From JAPPHA01 sp965220985 (GTDB lineage Bacteria > Pseudomonadota > Alphaproteobacteria > Rhodobacterales > Rhodobacteraceae): a DNA stretch of 64,000 nucleotides. Positions 9,111 to 16,453 of the stretch are shown here, piece by piece. A program made the position numbers and the translations under genes. The stretch lies in contig OZ244854.1 in the NCBI GenBank assembly GCA_965220985.1, positions 682,001 through 746,000 on the forward strand, in the 5' to 3' direction. How positions within the stretch are numbered: the first letter of the stretch is position 1; every line of letters begins with the position of its first letter. The notes beneath the pieces are model-generated. The model had not been told where the DNA came from. It saw only the letters and a program-made list of their open reading frames with translations, and made no database searches.

Positions 9111-10204
9111 TTTCGGTTCCGTTCACTGTCCCTGACACTTTCGGGCCCAAGAGGGTGATCGGCGTGCGGATAGGGATGGTGGTGGTGGTGATGGTGGTCA
9201 CCGTCCTCGCGATGATGATGATGGTGATGGTGGTGCCCGTCGTGATCAGTCATCTCAAGGCGACAGGCACCCGTGCAGAAATCGTCGCATAGACGGCAAT
9301 TGGCAACGTCCGAGCCGGGTGCCGATGCGCCCTGGCCCTCGACATGATGATGGTGACTCTCCTGGGGCAGCCCGACCTCGTCCTCGAATCCGAGAATCGG
9401 CGTTCGGTACTTGCAGGTTTGGCAGTTCGGAGGCGGCACCTCGGTGGTCTGTTCGATCGCCCGTTCGGCAAAGGTCTCGAGGACCTTTGGATGATCCTTG
9501 AGATAACCCGCCCGGACGAACTGGATGTCCGGGTGTTCCTTTGCACAGAGCTTCGTGAAGCCATAGATCCGGTCGATGAGAATTCCCGTGAACAGGAAAT
9601 AAGGAAACACCACCACCCTGCGGTAGCCCAGCCGGGCCACGTGATCGAGGCAGGGCTTGACCAGCGGAAAGGTGACTCCCGAATATCCCACTTCGCACCA
9701 GCCGAAGCCCAAGCCCTCCCACAGCATCCGGGCGATCTTGGCGACATTTCCGTTGGCGTCCGGATCGGACGCGCCGCGCCCGATGACCACGAGCGCAGTC
9801 TCGGCCAAGGGAACGGACCCGAGGCGGCGATTTGCGTCTTCGACAGCTTCCTTGATGCGATCGCCCGCAGCGAGCATCATCTTGGGGTCGACGCCAAGTT
9901 CTCTTCCGTAGGTGATGTCGAGCCCGTGTTCTTCTGCATATGCATCGAGAACGGACGGAATGTCGTTCTTGGCGTGCATCGCCGCGAGCAGCATTCCGGG
10001 AACTGCAAGGATGCGTTGGCACCCGCGCTCCCGCAGCCGGTCGAGGCCATGCCGAATGACCGGATTCGCGAATTCGAGGTATCCGAATTCGAGATGCCAC
10101 TCGGGCGGCAGATAGGGTGGAAGGCTCTTCGCGAGACCGGCAAACTCGTCGACCGCCGCAGCGCTGCGGGACCCGTGCCCGCACAACATGACCCCAACCG
10201 TCAT
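9107..10204 (-). CDS. cbiX: Sirohydrochlorin cobaltochelatase, long CbiX with Cys and His-rich tail
   Basis: A 365-residue chelatase that would insert cobalt into sirohydrochlorin, first gene of the minus-strand operon. The N-terminal domain starts MTVGVMLCGHGSR with the catalytic His. The second chelatase repeat reads VVIGRGASDPDANGN, where the corresponding His is replaced by Arg/Gly. The C-terminal extension holds NCQTCKYRTP, a further Cys group (NCRLCDDFCTGAC) and two runs of eight and seven histidines. Long CbiX proteins with an Fe-S site and a His-rich cobalt-storage tail are known from other bacteria. ATG at 10204 places the chelatase motif at the N-terminus; the 54 codons upstream in frame are not family-like. 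Confidence 0.92.
   Translation of the reverse strand: MTVGVMLCGHGSRSAAAVDEFAGLAKSLPPYLPPEWHLEFGYLEFANPVIRHGLDRLRERGCQRILAVPGMLLAAMHAKNDIPSVLDAYAEEHGLDITYGRELGVDPKMMLAAGDRIKEAVEDANRRLGSVPLAETALVVIGRGASDPDANGNVAKIARMLWEGLGFGWCEVGYSGVTFPLVKPCLDHVARLGYRRVVVFPYFLFTGILIDRIYGFTKLCAKEHPDIQFVRAGYLKDHPKVLETFAERAIEQTTEVPPPNCQTCKYRTPILGFEDEVGLPQESHHHHVEGQGASAPGSDVANCRLCDDFCTGACRLEMTDHDGHHHHHHHHREDGDHHHHHHHPYPHADHPLGPESVRDSERNRK
9175..9238 (-). repeat. His-codon repeat in the cbiX 3' end
   Basis: On the plus strand this appears as runs of GTG/ATG triplets; read on the minus strand they are CAC/CAT codons making two His tracts of eight and seven residues split by REDGD. CAC and CAT are mixed, so this is a protein-level repeat that could change length by slippage, not a satellite. 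Confidence 0.85.
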
Positions 10205-10776
10205 GAGACCGATCCCTTGCTGGCGACCAGGATCCGCATCGGACGAGACGGCCTTGCAGACAACCGCAAGGCCACGCTCGATTCTTGGTGTTTTTGGCAG
10301 TTCGTCATGGTGTCCCGTCAAACCTGCGTGAAAGGGGCTGAACGGAAACACCGCATTGACGACCACCGGACTCGCCCCCTGCTTGGGTCAGCGCGACACG
10401 GTGCCTCTTTCCGGCCCCGAAGAACATCGTCGGTGCCTGACTATGTTTTGCATTGAACAAGCGCAATCGGATTCTCTGCCACTTGAACACCGCAGTTGCA
10501 TGCCGCCAACGGGTTGCCGGCTGTCGTGATTGCCGCTTTCCTCGATCGTGTCGTTGACACTTGTGGTCGCGCATTGTCGGATTGCCCGGGAGATGGCACT
10601 TCTGTTCGATCGTTGCGACGTTACAGGGATTCGCCTTTGACACCCCGCCGTCAGCCTCTAGAACCTGATCGGGTTTCGCCACTCGATTAAACGTGGCGGA
10701 CAGGGCTCAGGTCGGACAATTGCCGACCACCGACGTGCCGATTGTTGAATCATGGAACCTTGCAGGACAGCCGCGC
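10205..10776. other. 572-bp divergent gap between cbiX and the DUF1636 gene
   Basis: This gap must hold the promoters for both arms of the cobalamin cluster. I looked on both strands for the cobalamin riboswitch core (a GCTGCCCCCGCAAC-like segment and a GCCACTG B12 box) and did not find a convincing match. No good ORF was seen. A GAACCTGATCGGGTT stretch at about 10660 resembles part of a thiamine riboswitch but lacks the rest. Confidence 0.5.
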
Positions 10777-11175
10777 ATGAGCATGGACAAGACCCTGATC
10801 ACCATATGCGACACCTGCAAGCGTGACGGCTGGGATCCGGAAACCGACACTCTCACCGACGGAGAGCGCCTCGCGGCCTTGGTCGAGGCGTGTTCCCGTG
10901 GCCAGTCGACCGTCCGCACCCGCAGGCATTCGTGCCTGATGGGGTGCACGCATGGATGCAACATCGCGATCCAGGCCGAGGGCAAGCTCTCCTATGTTCT
11001 TGGTCGATTCGAACCGACCGAAGAGTCGGCACGCGGCATCGTCGAATATGCTCGGCTGCATGCCGAAAGCAGCTCGGGACAGGTTCCGTTCCGCGAGTGG
11101 CCGCAACCGATCAAGGGACATTTCGTGTCGCGCATCCCGCCCGCTCCGCCAGGTCCCAACCGAGTCCCGGAATGA
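10777..11175 (+). CDS. DUF1636 metal-binding protein of the cob cluster
   Basis: A 132-residue soluble protein of the DUF1636 family, a small thioredoxin/ferredoxin-like group that often sits beside cobalamin genes. It has CDTCK near the N-terminus and CLMGCTHGC in the middle, five cysteines that could hold a metal or [2Fe-2S] cluster. Its exact job is not known; a role in metal handling or electron supply for corrin synthesis is inferred from position. ATG at 10777 follows an AGGACAG ribosome-binding site; a second ATG two codons later is possible. Its stop overlaps the start of cobC (ATGA). Confidence 0.85.
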   Translation: MSMDKTLITICDTCKRDGWDPETDTLTDGERLAALVEACSRGQSTVRTRRHSCLMGCTHGCNIAIQAEGKLSYVLGRFEPTEESARGIVEYARLHAESSSGQVPFREWPQPIKGHFVSRIPPAPPGPNRVPE

Positions 11176-12137
11176 CTGCCCGTCCTGTCCTTCCTGCCCA
11201 CGGCGGTGGACTGGATGGGGCAATCGCCCGGCATGGCGGGCATCGCGAGGACTGGATCGACCTTTCGACCGGGATCAATCCCCGCGCGTGGCCGGTCCCC
11301 GATCTCGCCGCAGAATGCTGGACCCGACTTCCCGACACTGGCGACTCCGAACGTTTGGTGCGAGCGGCCCGGCGCCACTGGGAGTTTCCATCGCGCTGCG
11401 ATGTGGTTCTGGCACATGGCGTTTCGTCTCTGATCGCGACCCTGCCCTACACCGGGACACCTGGGACGGTATTTATCGGGCATCCGACTTACGGAGAGTA
11501 CGCGACTGCATTCGGAAATGCCGGCTGGACATTCTCCGACGATGCGGACGTTCGGGTCATTGTCCATCCGAACAACCCCGACGGACGTTTCGGTGATCGA
11601 GACGAAATTCTTTCATCACACCGTCAACTGACCATCATCGACGAGAGTTTCTGCGACACGATCCCTGAGCGTTCGCTGGTTGACCTGGCGGCAATCGATG
11701 GTTTCATCGTCCTCAAGGGGATCGGCAAGTTCTGGGGCCTCGCGGGTGTTCGTCTCGGATTTGCCGCCTGCGATTGTTCACTGGCCGATCGCCTGCGGAG
11801 ACTGCTGGGGCCCTGGCCCGTGTCGGGACCTGCCTTGCAGATTGGCGCCGAGGCACTGGGTGACAGTGCCTGGATCAACGAAACTCGTGCGCGGCTTCGA
11901 CGCGACGCCTCTCGCCTCGATGCGCGCCTTTCTCCCCACGGGTTTCGGCTGGAAGGGGGAACCGATCTGTTTCGCCTTTACCGGGTCGGCGATGCCGATG
12001 CTGTTCACGAAGCCCTGGCCAAACGGCAGATTCTCACTCGCGTGTTCGATCATTCCACCGAACTCATCCGCTTCGGTTTGCCTGGCAGCGATGCAGCATG
12101 GAGTCGTCTTGAAGAGGCGGTCGGGGGGCTGGCGTGA
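11172..12137 (+). CDS. cobC: Threonine-phosphate decarboxylase (CobC/CobD type)
   Basis: A 321-residue PLP-dependent enzyme of the class I/II aminotransferase fold. It makes (R)-1-amino-2-propanol phosphate, the linker that joins the corrin ring to the lower nucleotide loop. Seen: HGGGLDGAIARHGG and DLSTGINPRAWPVP at the N-terminus (the family's usual opening), HPNNPDGRF and DESFCDT as PLP-binding segments, and KGIGKFWGLAGVRLGF with the Schiff-base Lys. ATG at 11172 overlaps the DUF1636 stop; the next gene starts on a GTGA overlap, so the three form one operon. Confidence 0.92.
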   Translation: MTARPVLPAHGGGLDGAIARHGGHREDWIDLSTGINPRAWPVPDLAAECWTRLPDTGDSERLVRAARRHWEFPSRCDVVLAHGVSSLIATLPYTGTPGTVFIGHPTYGEYATAFGNAGWTFSDDADVRVIVHPNNPDGRFGDRDEILSSHRQLTIIDESFCDTIPERSLVDLAAIDGFIVLKGIGKFWGLAGVRLGFAACDCSLADRLRRLLGPWPVSGPALQIGAEALGDSAWINETRARLRRDASRLDARLSPHGFRLEGGTDLFRLYRVGDADAVHEALAKRQILTRVFDHSTELIRFGLPGSDAAWSRLEEAVGGLA

Positions 12138-13051
12138 GCTTGCTGGACATTCTGCTTCTGGCATTGATTGTCGATGCCGTCCTCGGTGACCCCGACTGGA
12201 TTTGGAAGCGAATGCCACACCCCGTCGTGGTCATGGGCCAGGTGGTTTCGCATTTGGAAGAGACGTTCAACACGGGGGAGCATCGTCGACTTCGCGGAAT
12301 TGGCGCGGTGGCGGTGATCGGTGCACTGGCACTGCTCGCCGGCGCAGTGATTCATTGGCTTCCGGATTTCGGCGTCATCGAGGTCGTCGCCGTCGCGGTT
12401 CTTCTCGCCCACCGTGATCTTGTCAACGAGGTGAGCGGAGTGGCGACCGCGCTGCGCAATTCACTCGAGGAAGGCCGCGTTCAGGTTTCGAGAATCGTTG
12501 GCAGGGATCCTGAACAACTGACCAGCGAAGGCATCGCCAGGGCGGCAATCGAGAGCGCTGCCGAGAACCTCTCTGACGGGGTGGTCGCACCCATATTCTG
12601 GTACGTGGTCGGTGGCCTGCCCGGCCTCGTTCTCTACAAGGCCGTCAACACGGCTGACAGCATGATCGGTTATAGATCCGAATCCCTCGCGGAATTCGGC
12701 TGGGCTGCCGCCCGCCTCGACGATGTCATGAACTGGATCCCGGCACGGCTGACCGGCTTGCTGATCGCCCTTCTTCACGGATCACGGCAAGCCGTCTCCT
12801 GCATGCGACGCGATGCTCCGTTGCACAGATCTCCGAACGCTGGTTGGCCGGAAGCGGCAATGGCCGTGGTCATCGGGGTCTCGCTCTCCGGACCCCGGCA
12901 CTACGAGAACAGCTTCCTGGATGCACCGTTCGTCCATGCCGCCGGCCGCAAGGATGCCGGCCCGGACGACATCGAGGCCTCTGTACGCGTGCTGTGGAGA
13001 TGCTGGTCAGCATTGGTCATCGTCATCGTGGTTATCGTTTCGGTGCAGTGA
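12134..13051 (+). CDS. cobD: Adenosylcobinamide-phosphate synthase (CobD/CbiB)
   Basis: A 305-residue membrane protein that attaches aminopropanol phosphate to adenosylcobyric acid. The N-terminus LLALIVDAVLGDPDWIWKRM and PHPVVVMGQVVSHLEE, the central GRDPEQLTSEGIARAAIESAAENLSDGVVAP segment and AVNTADSMIGYRSE are all hallmarks of CbiB. Several hydrophobic helices are visible, including one at the extreme C-terminus. The start is GTG at 12134 overlapping the cobC stop. It acts on the product that CobC feeds, so the gene order follows the pathway. Confidence 0.94.
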   Translation: MSLLDILLLALIVDAVLGDPDWIWKRMPHPVVVMGQVVSHLEETFNTGEHRRLRGIGAVAVIGALALLAGAVIHWLPDFGVIEVVAVAVLLAHRDLVNEVSGVATALRNSLEEGRVQVSRIVGRDPEQLTSEGIARAAIESAAENLSDGVVAPIFWYVVGGLPGLVLYKAVNTADSMIGYRSESLAEFGWAAARLDDVMNWIPARLTGLLIALLHGSRQAVSCMRRDAPLHRSPNAGWPEAAMAVVIGVSLSGPRHYENSFLDAPFVHAAGRKDAGPDDIEASVRVLWRCWSALVIVIVVIVSVQ

Positions 13052-13260
13052 CGATTGCAGTGTTGCGCCGGGAGACCCGGTGATCGTCGGTGTGCTGACG
13101 GCCCTATGTCAATTGCCAGCATGTGGAAATTCTTTTGATGCCTGTCCCGACCCCTCCCCGCAACGTGCCGTCACCAGGCAAGCGACTGTCGATCGTGAGC
13201 CTCTCGACAGTCCGGACATCGGTTGTCGAGTGCTCACTGCATCAAGGCGCGTACAGTCGT

Positions 13261-13563
13261 TCAGGACTGGTACAAGGCATCCAGGTTCTCTTCCCAGATC
13301 GCCTCGAACTCGGGCCCCAAGGGTTCTTGTCCCTCACGCAGTGATGCGAAGATTCCGGCCAGTTCTCGCTCAAAGTCCAGATTAGGCATGCCGAGAGGGT
13401 CGGCAAAGGACACCTCCATGATTTTCGTCGTCGGGGAGGTCGCATTCACAGAGACGACCGGCTCATGCAACGGCCGCTCAACGGTCCCGGCATCGACTGT
13501 GGTGTCCGAGCCAAGCCCCGTACCGGTATCAGTCGTGACATGAGGAAAACGGATCTTGTTCAT
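13261..13563 (-). CDS. Unrecognised 100-residue protein divergent from tmpA
   Basis: A 100-residue acidic protein preceded by GAGGA at good spacing before ATG 13563; an in-frame ATG six codons upstream is less well placed. The N-terminal half is Thr/Val-rich and looks disordered, while the C-terminal half (FERELAGIFASLREGQEPLG onward) is likely helical and ends LDALYQS. I do not recognise the family. It sits head to head with the TmpA-like gene across a 128-bp promoter gap, so a regulatory or accessory role in that cluster is possible but not shown. Confidence 0.6.
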   Translation of the reverse strand: MNKIRFPHVTTDTGTGLGSDTTVDAGTVERPLHEPVVSVNATSPTTKIMEVSFADPLGMPNLDFERELAGIFASLREGQEPLGPEFEAIWEENLDALYQS

Positions 13564-13691
13564 GGGCGGTCCTCGTTTCATTGGTCACCAGTCCTGCAAT
13601 TGGCGCAACTGGCAATTATCATTTGAGTTTGTTTCCCGTTTGGTCAAGACATAGGGCGATTGTTCGTGCCGCCAACTGTGAGGAATCACCA

Positions 13692-14831
13692 ATGCACACG
13701 ACACTTGACCAGGATGGCGCTGTCCTGACCCTCCACTTCGACAAAAGACCGTTGCGCTTTCACGCCATCTGGCTGCGGGACAACGCTCAGGATCCTGCAA
13801 CCCGTGCACCCGGAAATGGCCAACGCCTGATTGCGCTCCGTGACATTCCGGTGGACACCCGCATCACCGCTGCGGTGGTTGACGGCGAAATGCTGAGCGT
13901 GACCTTCGCGCCGGAAGACAACACCGTCACCTACGGTCTCGATTGGCTTGCCGGCCATGCCTACGATGCCTCTGGCTCGCCAGCGCGTGGCTGGCTTTCG
14001 AATGAGATCTCGACATGGGATGCGACGTTTCAACCCGAAATTCCCACCGGTCAATACTCCGAACTGGTTGAACGCGGCGCGCCCTTTGCGACTTGGATCG
14101 AGCAGATTGCACGCTACGGCTTTGGGAAGATCAAAGGCGGACCGGTCGAAGAAGGCGCGCTCTTCGGGATTGTCGATCTGTTCGGTTTCGTGCGCGAGAC
14201 CAACTACGGCAGGCTTTTCGAGGTTCGCACCGAAGTGAACCCCACGAACCTGGCCTTTACCGGGCAGGGCCTGCAGGCGCATACCGACAACCCTTACCGC
14301 GACCCAGCTCCCACGATCCAGGTTCTCTATTGCCTGGAAAGTTCGGCTGCCGGCGGCGAGAACATGGTCGTTGACGGATTTGCGTGCGCCCACCGCCTGC
14401 AAGAGGAAACCCCGGATTATTTCGCCGTTCTCGCCGATCACTGCGCGCGATTCGAATATGCGGGCGAGGACGGAGTCTGTCTGACCTCCCGCCGCCCAAT
14501 GATCGAACTGGCCCCGGATGGCGAGTTGATCGGCGTGCGGTTCAACAACCGCTCGCTGGCTGCCGTCACGGACGTGCCTTTTGACAAGATGGACCTTTGG
14601 TACGCAGCCTATCGCCGCCTGGGCGAGATCATCGACGATCCGGAGATGGAGGTCGTGTTCCGCCTTGATCCGGGCGAGGCCTTTGTCGTGGACAACACCC
14701 GTGTGCTGCATGCCCGCAAGGCCTATTCCGGCACCGGCACACGCTGGTTGCAGGGGTGTTACGCGGACAAGGACGGGCTACTGTCGACCCGCGATGCGCT
14801 GCGCCGCACCAATTTGGAGGCTGCGAAATGA
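13692..14831 (+). CDS. tmpA: TmpA-like 2-oxoglutarate/Fe(II) oxygenase (2-trimethylaminoethylphosphonate hydroxylase)
   Basis: A 379-residue enzyme of the gamma-butyrobetaine hydroxylase (TauD-like) superfamily. The iron ligands are visible as H197-x-D199 in GLQAHTDNPYRDP and H340 in RVLHARKAYS, with R351 in the 2-oxoglutarate site. The N-terminal DUF971-type domain starts FHAIWLRDNAQDPATR but lacks the CxxC zinc cysteines present in gamma-butyrobetaine hydroxylase. Being directly coupled (ATGA) to an HD diiron oxygenase is the arrangement of the known TmpA/TmpB pair, in which TmpA hydroxylates 2-trimethylaminoethylphosphonate at C1. Substrate assignment therefore rests on synteny plus family. 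ATG at 13692 has GAGGA upstream. Confidence 0.8.
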   Translation: MHTTLDQDGAVLTLHFDKRPLRFHAIWLRDNAQDPATRAPGNGQRLIALRDIPVDTRITAAVVDGEMLSVTFAPEDNTVTYGLDWLAGHAYDASGSPARGWLSNEISTWDATFQPEIPTGQYSELVERGAPFATWIEQIARYGFGKIKGGPVEEGALFGIVDLFGFVRETNYGRLFEVRTEVNPTNLAFTGQGLQAHTDNPYRDPAPTIQVLYCLESSAAGGENMVVDGFACAHRLQEETPDYFAVLADHCARFEYAGEDGVCLTSRRPMIELAPDGELIGVRFNNRSLAAVTDVPFDKMDLWYAAYRRLGEIIDDPEMEVVFRLDPGEAFVVDNTRVLHARKAYSGTGTRWLQGCYADKDGLLSTRDALRRTNLEAAK

Positions 14832-15424
14832 GCATGCCAGACCAGGAACTTGCCGCCGAGAACATCGTCGACTTCCTCGCTTCGATTTTCGAACGCCGCG
14901 GGTCCGAGGAATACCTGGGCGAACCGGTGACGATGGGCGAGCACATGCTGCAAGCGGCGACACTCGCGGAACGGAATGGCCAATCCGACGAGATCGTTGT
15001 CGGCGCATTGCTGCACGACATCGGACATTTCACGTCGGAATTCGGGACTTTCACCATGAAGGATACCGAGGACCGTCACCATGAAGACGCAGGCGCCGAG
15101 GTGCTCGAGCGGTTTTTTCCAAGCGTTGTCACCGATTGCTGCCGCTATCACGTCGCGGCGAAACGCTACCTCTGCGCGACCAAGCCGGCCTATTTCGACC
15201 GTCTGTCCGAAGCATCCGTTCATTCGCTGAACCTGCAAGGGGGTCCGATGAGCGCGGAAGAGGTCGCCGAGTTCGAAAACAACCCCAACCTCAAGGAGAT
15301 CATCGCGGTTCGCTACCTGGATGATGCGGGCAAGGTCGCTGGCATGGTGACACCAGGTTTCCGGCATTTCGCGCCCAAGGTTCAACGCATGGTGGACACG
15401 CACTTGGGGCGGGGCGCAGTTTGA
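14828..15424 (+). CDS. tmpB: TmpB/PhnZ-like HD-domain mixed-valent diiron oxygenase
   Basis: A 198-residue HD-domain protein. Residues matching the PhnZ diiron site are visible: H39, H63-D64 (LLHDIGH), H85, H108 and D165. Y29 and E32 (EEYLGEPVTM) match the PhnZ pair that gates and contacts the phosphonate. TmpB enzymes oxidatively cleave the C-P bond of (R)-1-hydroxy-2-(trimethylamino)ethylphosphonate, giving glycine betaine and phosphate. ATG at 14828 overlaps the TmpA stop, so the two are translationally coupled and probably act in sequence. The alternative is a plain PhnZ acting on hydroxy-aminoethylphosphonate; the TmpA partner argues for the trimethylated substrate. Confidence 0.82.
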   Translation: MSMPDQELAAENIVDFLASIFERRGSEEYLGEPVTMGEHMLQAATLAERNGQSDEIVVGALLHDIGHFTSEFGTFTMKDTEDRHHEDAGAEVLERFFPSVVTDCCRYHVAAKRYLCATKPAYFDRLSEASVHSLNLQGGPMSAEEVAEFENNPNLKEIIAVRYLDDAGKVAGMVTPGFRHFAPKVQRMVDTHLGRGAV

Positions 15425-15458
15425 ATGTCCTGATCGCCGCAATGCAGGTCGGCGCATC

Positions 15459-16286
15459 ATGAACAAGGTCTGCCTGGTCTTGATCGACGGGCTGCGCGAC
15501 GACACTGCCCGTACAGCCTGCACGAATCTCATGTCCGCAGTTGCCGATGGTGACGCAAGGCTCTGGACCATGCAGGCCTGCCTGCCAACCATCTCGGCGC
15601 CGCTTTACGACACGATTCACACGGGTCGCGCCCCGGCCGAACATGGGCTGTTGGACAACGAAGGCCTGCGCCCGTCCTCGGATCCGAGCGTGTTTTCCGA
15701 GATCAAGGCCGCAGGCGGGAAATGCGGCGTTGTGGGGCACAGCTATTTTCACGCGCTTTTTGGCGGGTCCGCGTTCGACCCTTTCGAGCACATCGAAATC
15801 GATGATCCCGACGCCCCGATCGCCTACGCTCGCCATTACACCATGGATGGATGTGACGCCGACAATTCCGTGCAGCCTGCGGAGGTCGACCTGTGCGCGC
15901 AGACCTGGTCCATCGCAAAGCGCTACGCGCCCGAATACCTGCTTCTGCACACATCGAGTTGCGACACCCTCGGCCACGTTCACACCGGATTGGGCGCGGC
16001 ATATGTCCGACAGGCAGAAAAGGTGGATGTGGCCTTGGCGCAGATGATCCCGAAACTGATCACCCTGGGGTACCATGTGCTGGTCACGGCGGATCATGGA
16101 ATGGATGAGACCGGCAATCACGGAGGTGACGCCGAATGCCTGCGTCATGTGCCGTTTTTTGCATTTTCCGGCAGATTGCGGGCCAAGCACGGCGAACTCC
16201 TGGACCAACGCAGCATAGCCCCGACAATTCTGGCGCTTGTGGGCATCCCCAGCCCAGCGACAATGAAAACGCCTTCGCTATGTTGA
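15459..16286 (+). CDS. Alkaline-phosphatase-superfamily hydrolase
   Basis: A 275-residue soluble metalloenzyme of the alkaline phosphatase superfamily (type I phosphodiesterase/nucleotide pyrophosphatase-like). Metal-site landmarks are LVLIDGLRDD near the N-terminus, the nucleophile region CLPTISAPLYDTIHTG with Thr as likely nucleophile, SSCDTLGHVHTG in the middle, and VTADHGMDETGNHGG. No signal peptide, so it should be cytoplasmic. It starts 34 bp after the TmpB-like gene on the same strand and probably belongs to the same operon. A related fold is used by phosphonoacetate hydrolase, so a phosphonate or phosphate-ester substrate is a reasonable inference. Confidence 0.78.
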   Translation: MNKVCLVLIDGLRDDTARTACTNLMSAVADGDARLWTMQACLPTISAPLYDTIHTGRAPAEHGLLDNEGLRPSSDPSVFSEIKAAGGKCGVVGHSYFHALFGGSAFDPFEHIEIDDPDAPIAYARHYTMDGCDADNSVQPAEVDLCAQTWSIAKRYAPEYLLLHTSSCDTLGHVHTGLGAAYVRQAEKVDVALAQMIPKLITLGYHVLVTADHGMDETGNHGGDAECLRHVPFFAFSGRLRAKHGELLDQRSIAPTILALVGIPSPATMKTPSLC

Positions 16287-16453
16287 ATTCAAACCGGGTT
16301 GGCCGCATGAATTCGGTCCAACGTCGTGCCGTACCGCGTCCGAACAATGTCGCGGTTTCGGACGACCGGATGTCCGACGTGGGACATTTGATCAGCGCAT
16401 GGCTGGTCGACGACGACGAACAAAAGACCTGACGGCTTTACCGCACGATCCAT

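Noticed and set aside
9175..9238. Triplet repeat considered as a microsatellite or CRISPR-like repeat
   Set aside because: It is fully explained as His codons in the cbiX tail; there are no spacers.
10655..10690. GAACCTGATCGGGTT segment resembling a thiamine riboswitch
   Set aside because: The upstream CTGAGA box and the rest of the fold are missing, and the downstream gene is a cobalamin-cluster gene. Likely chance.
13110..13260. CCCCGCAAC-like stretch considered as a cobalamin riboswitch
   Set aside because: No B12 box or paired arms around it, and it lies after cobD, not before a cob gene.
13686..14711. A 341-codon minus-strand frame
   Set aside because: Antisense to the TmpA-like gene whose iron ligands are intact.
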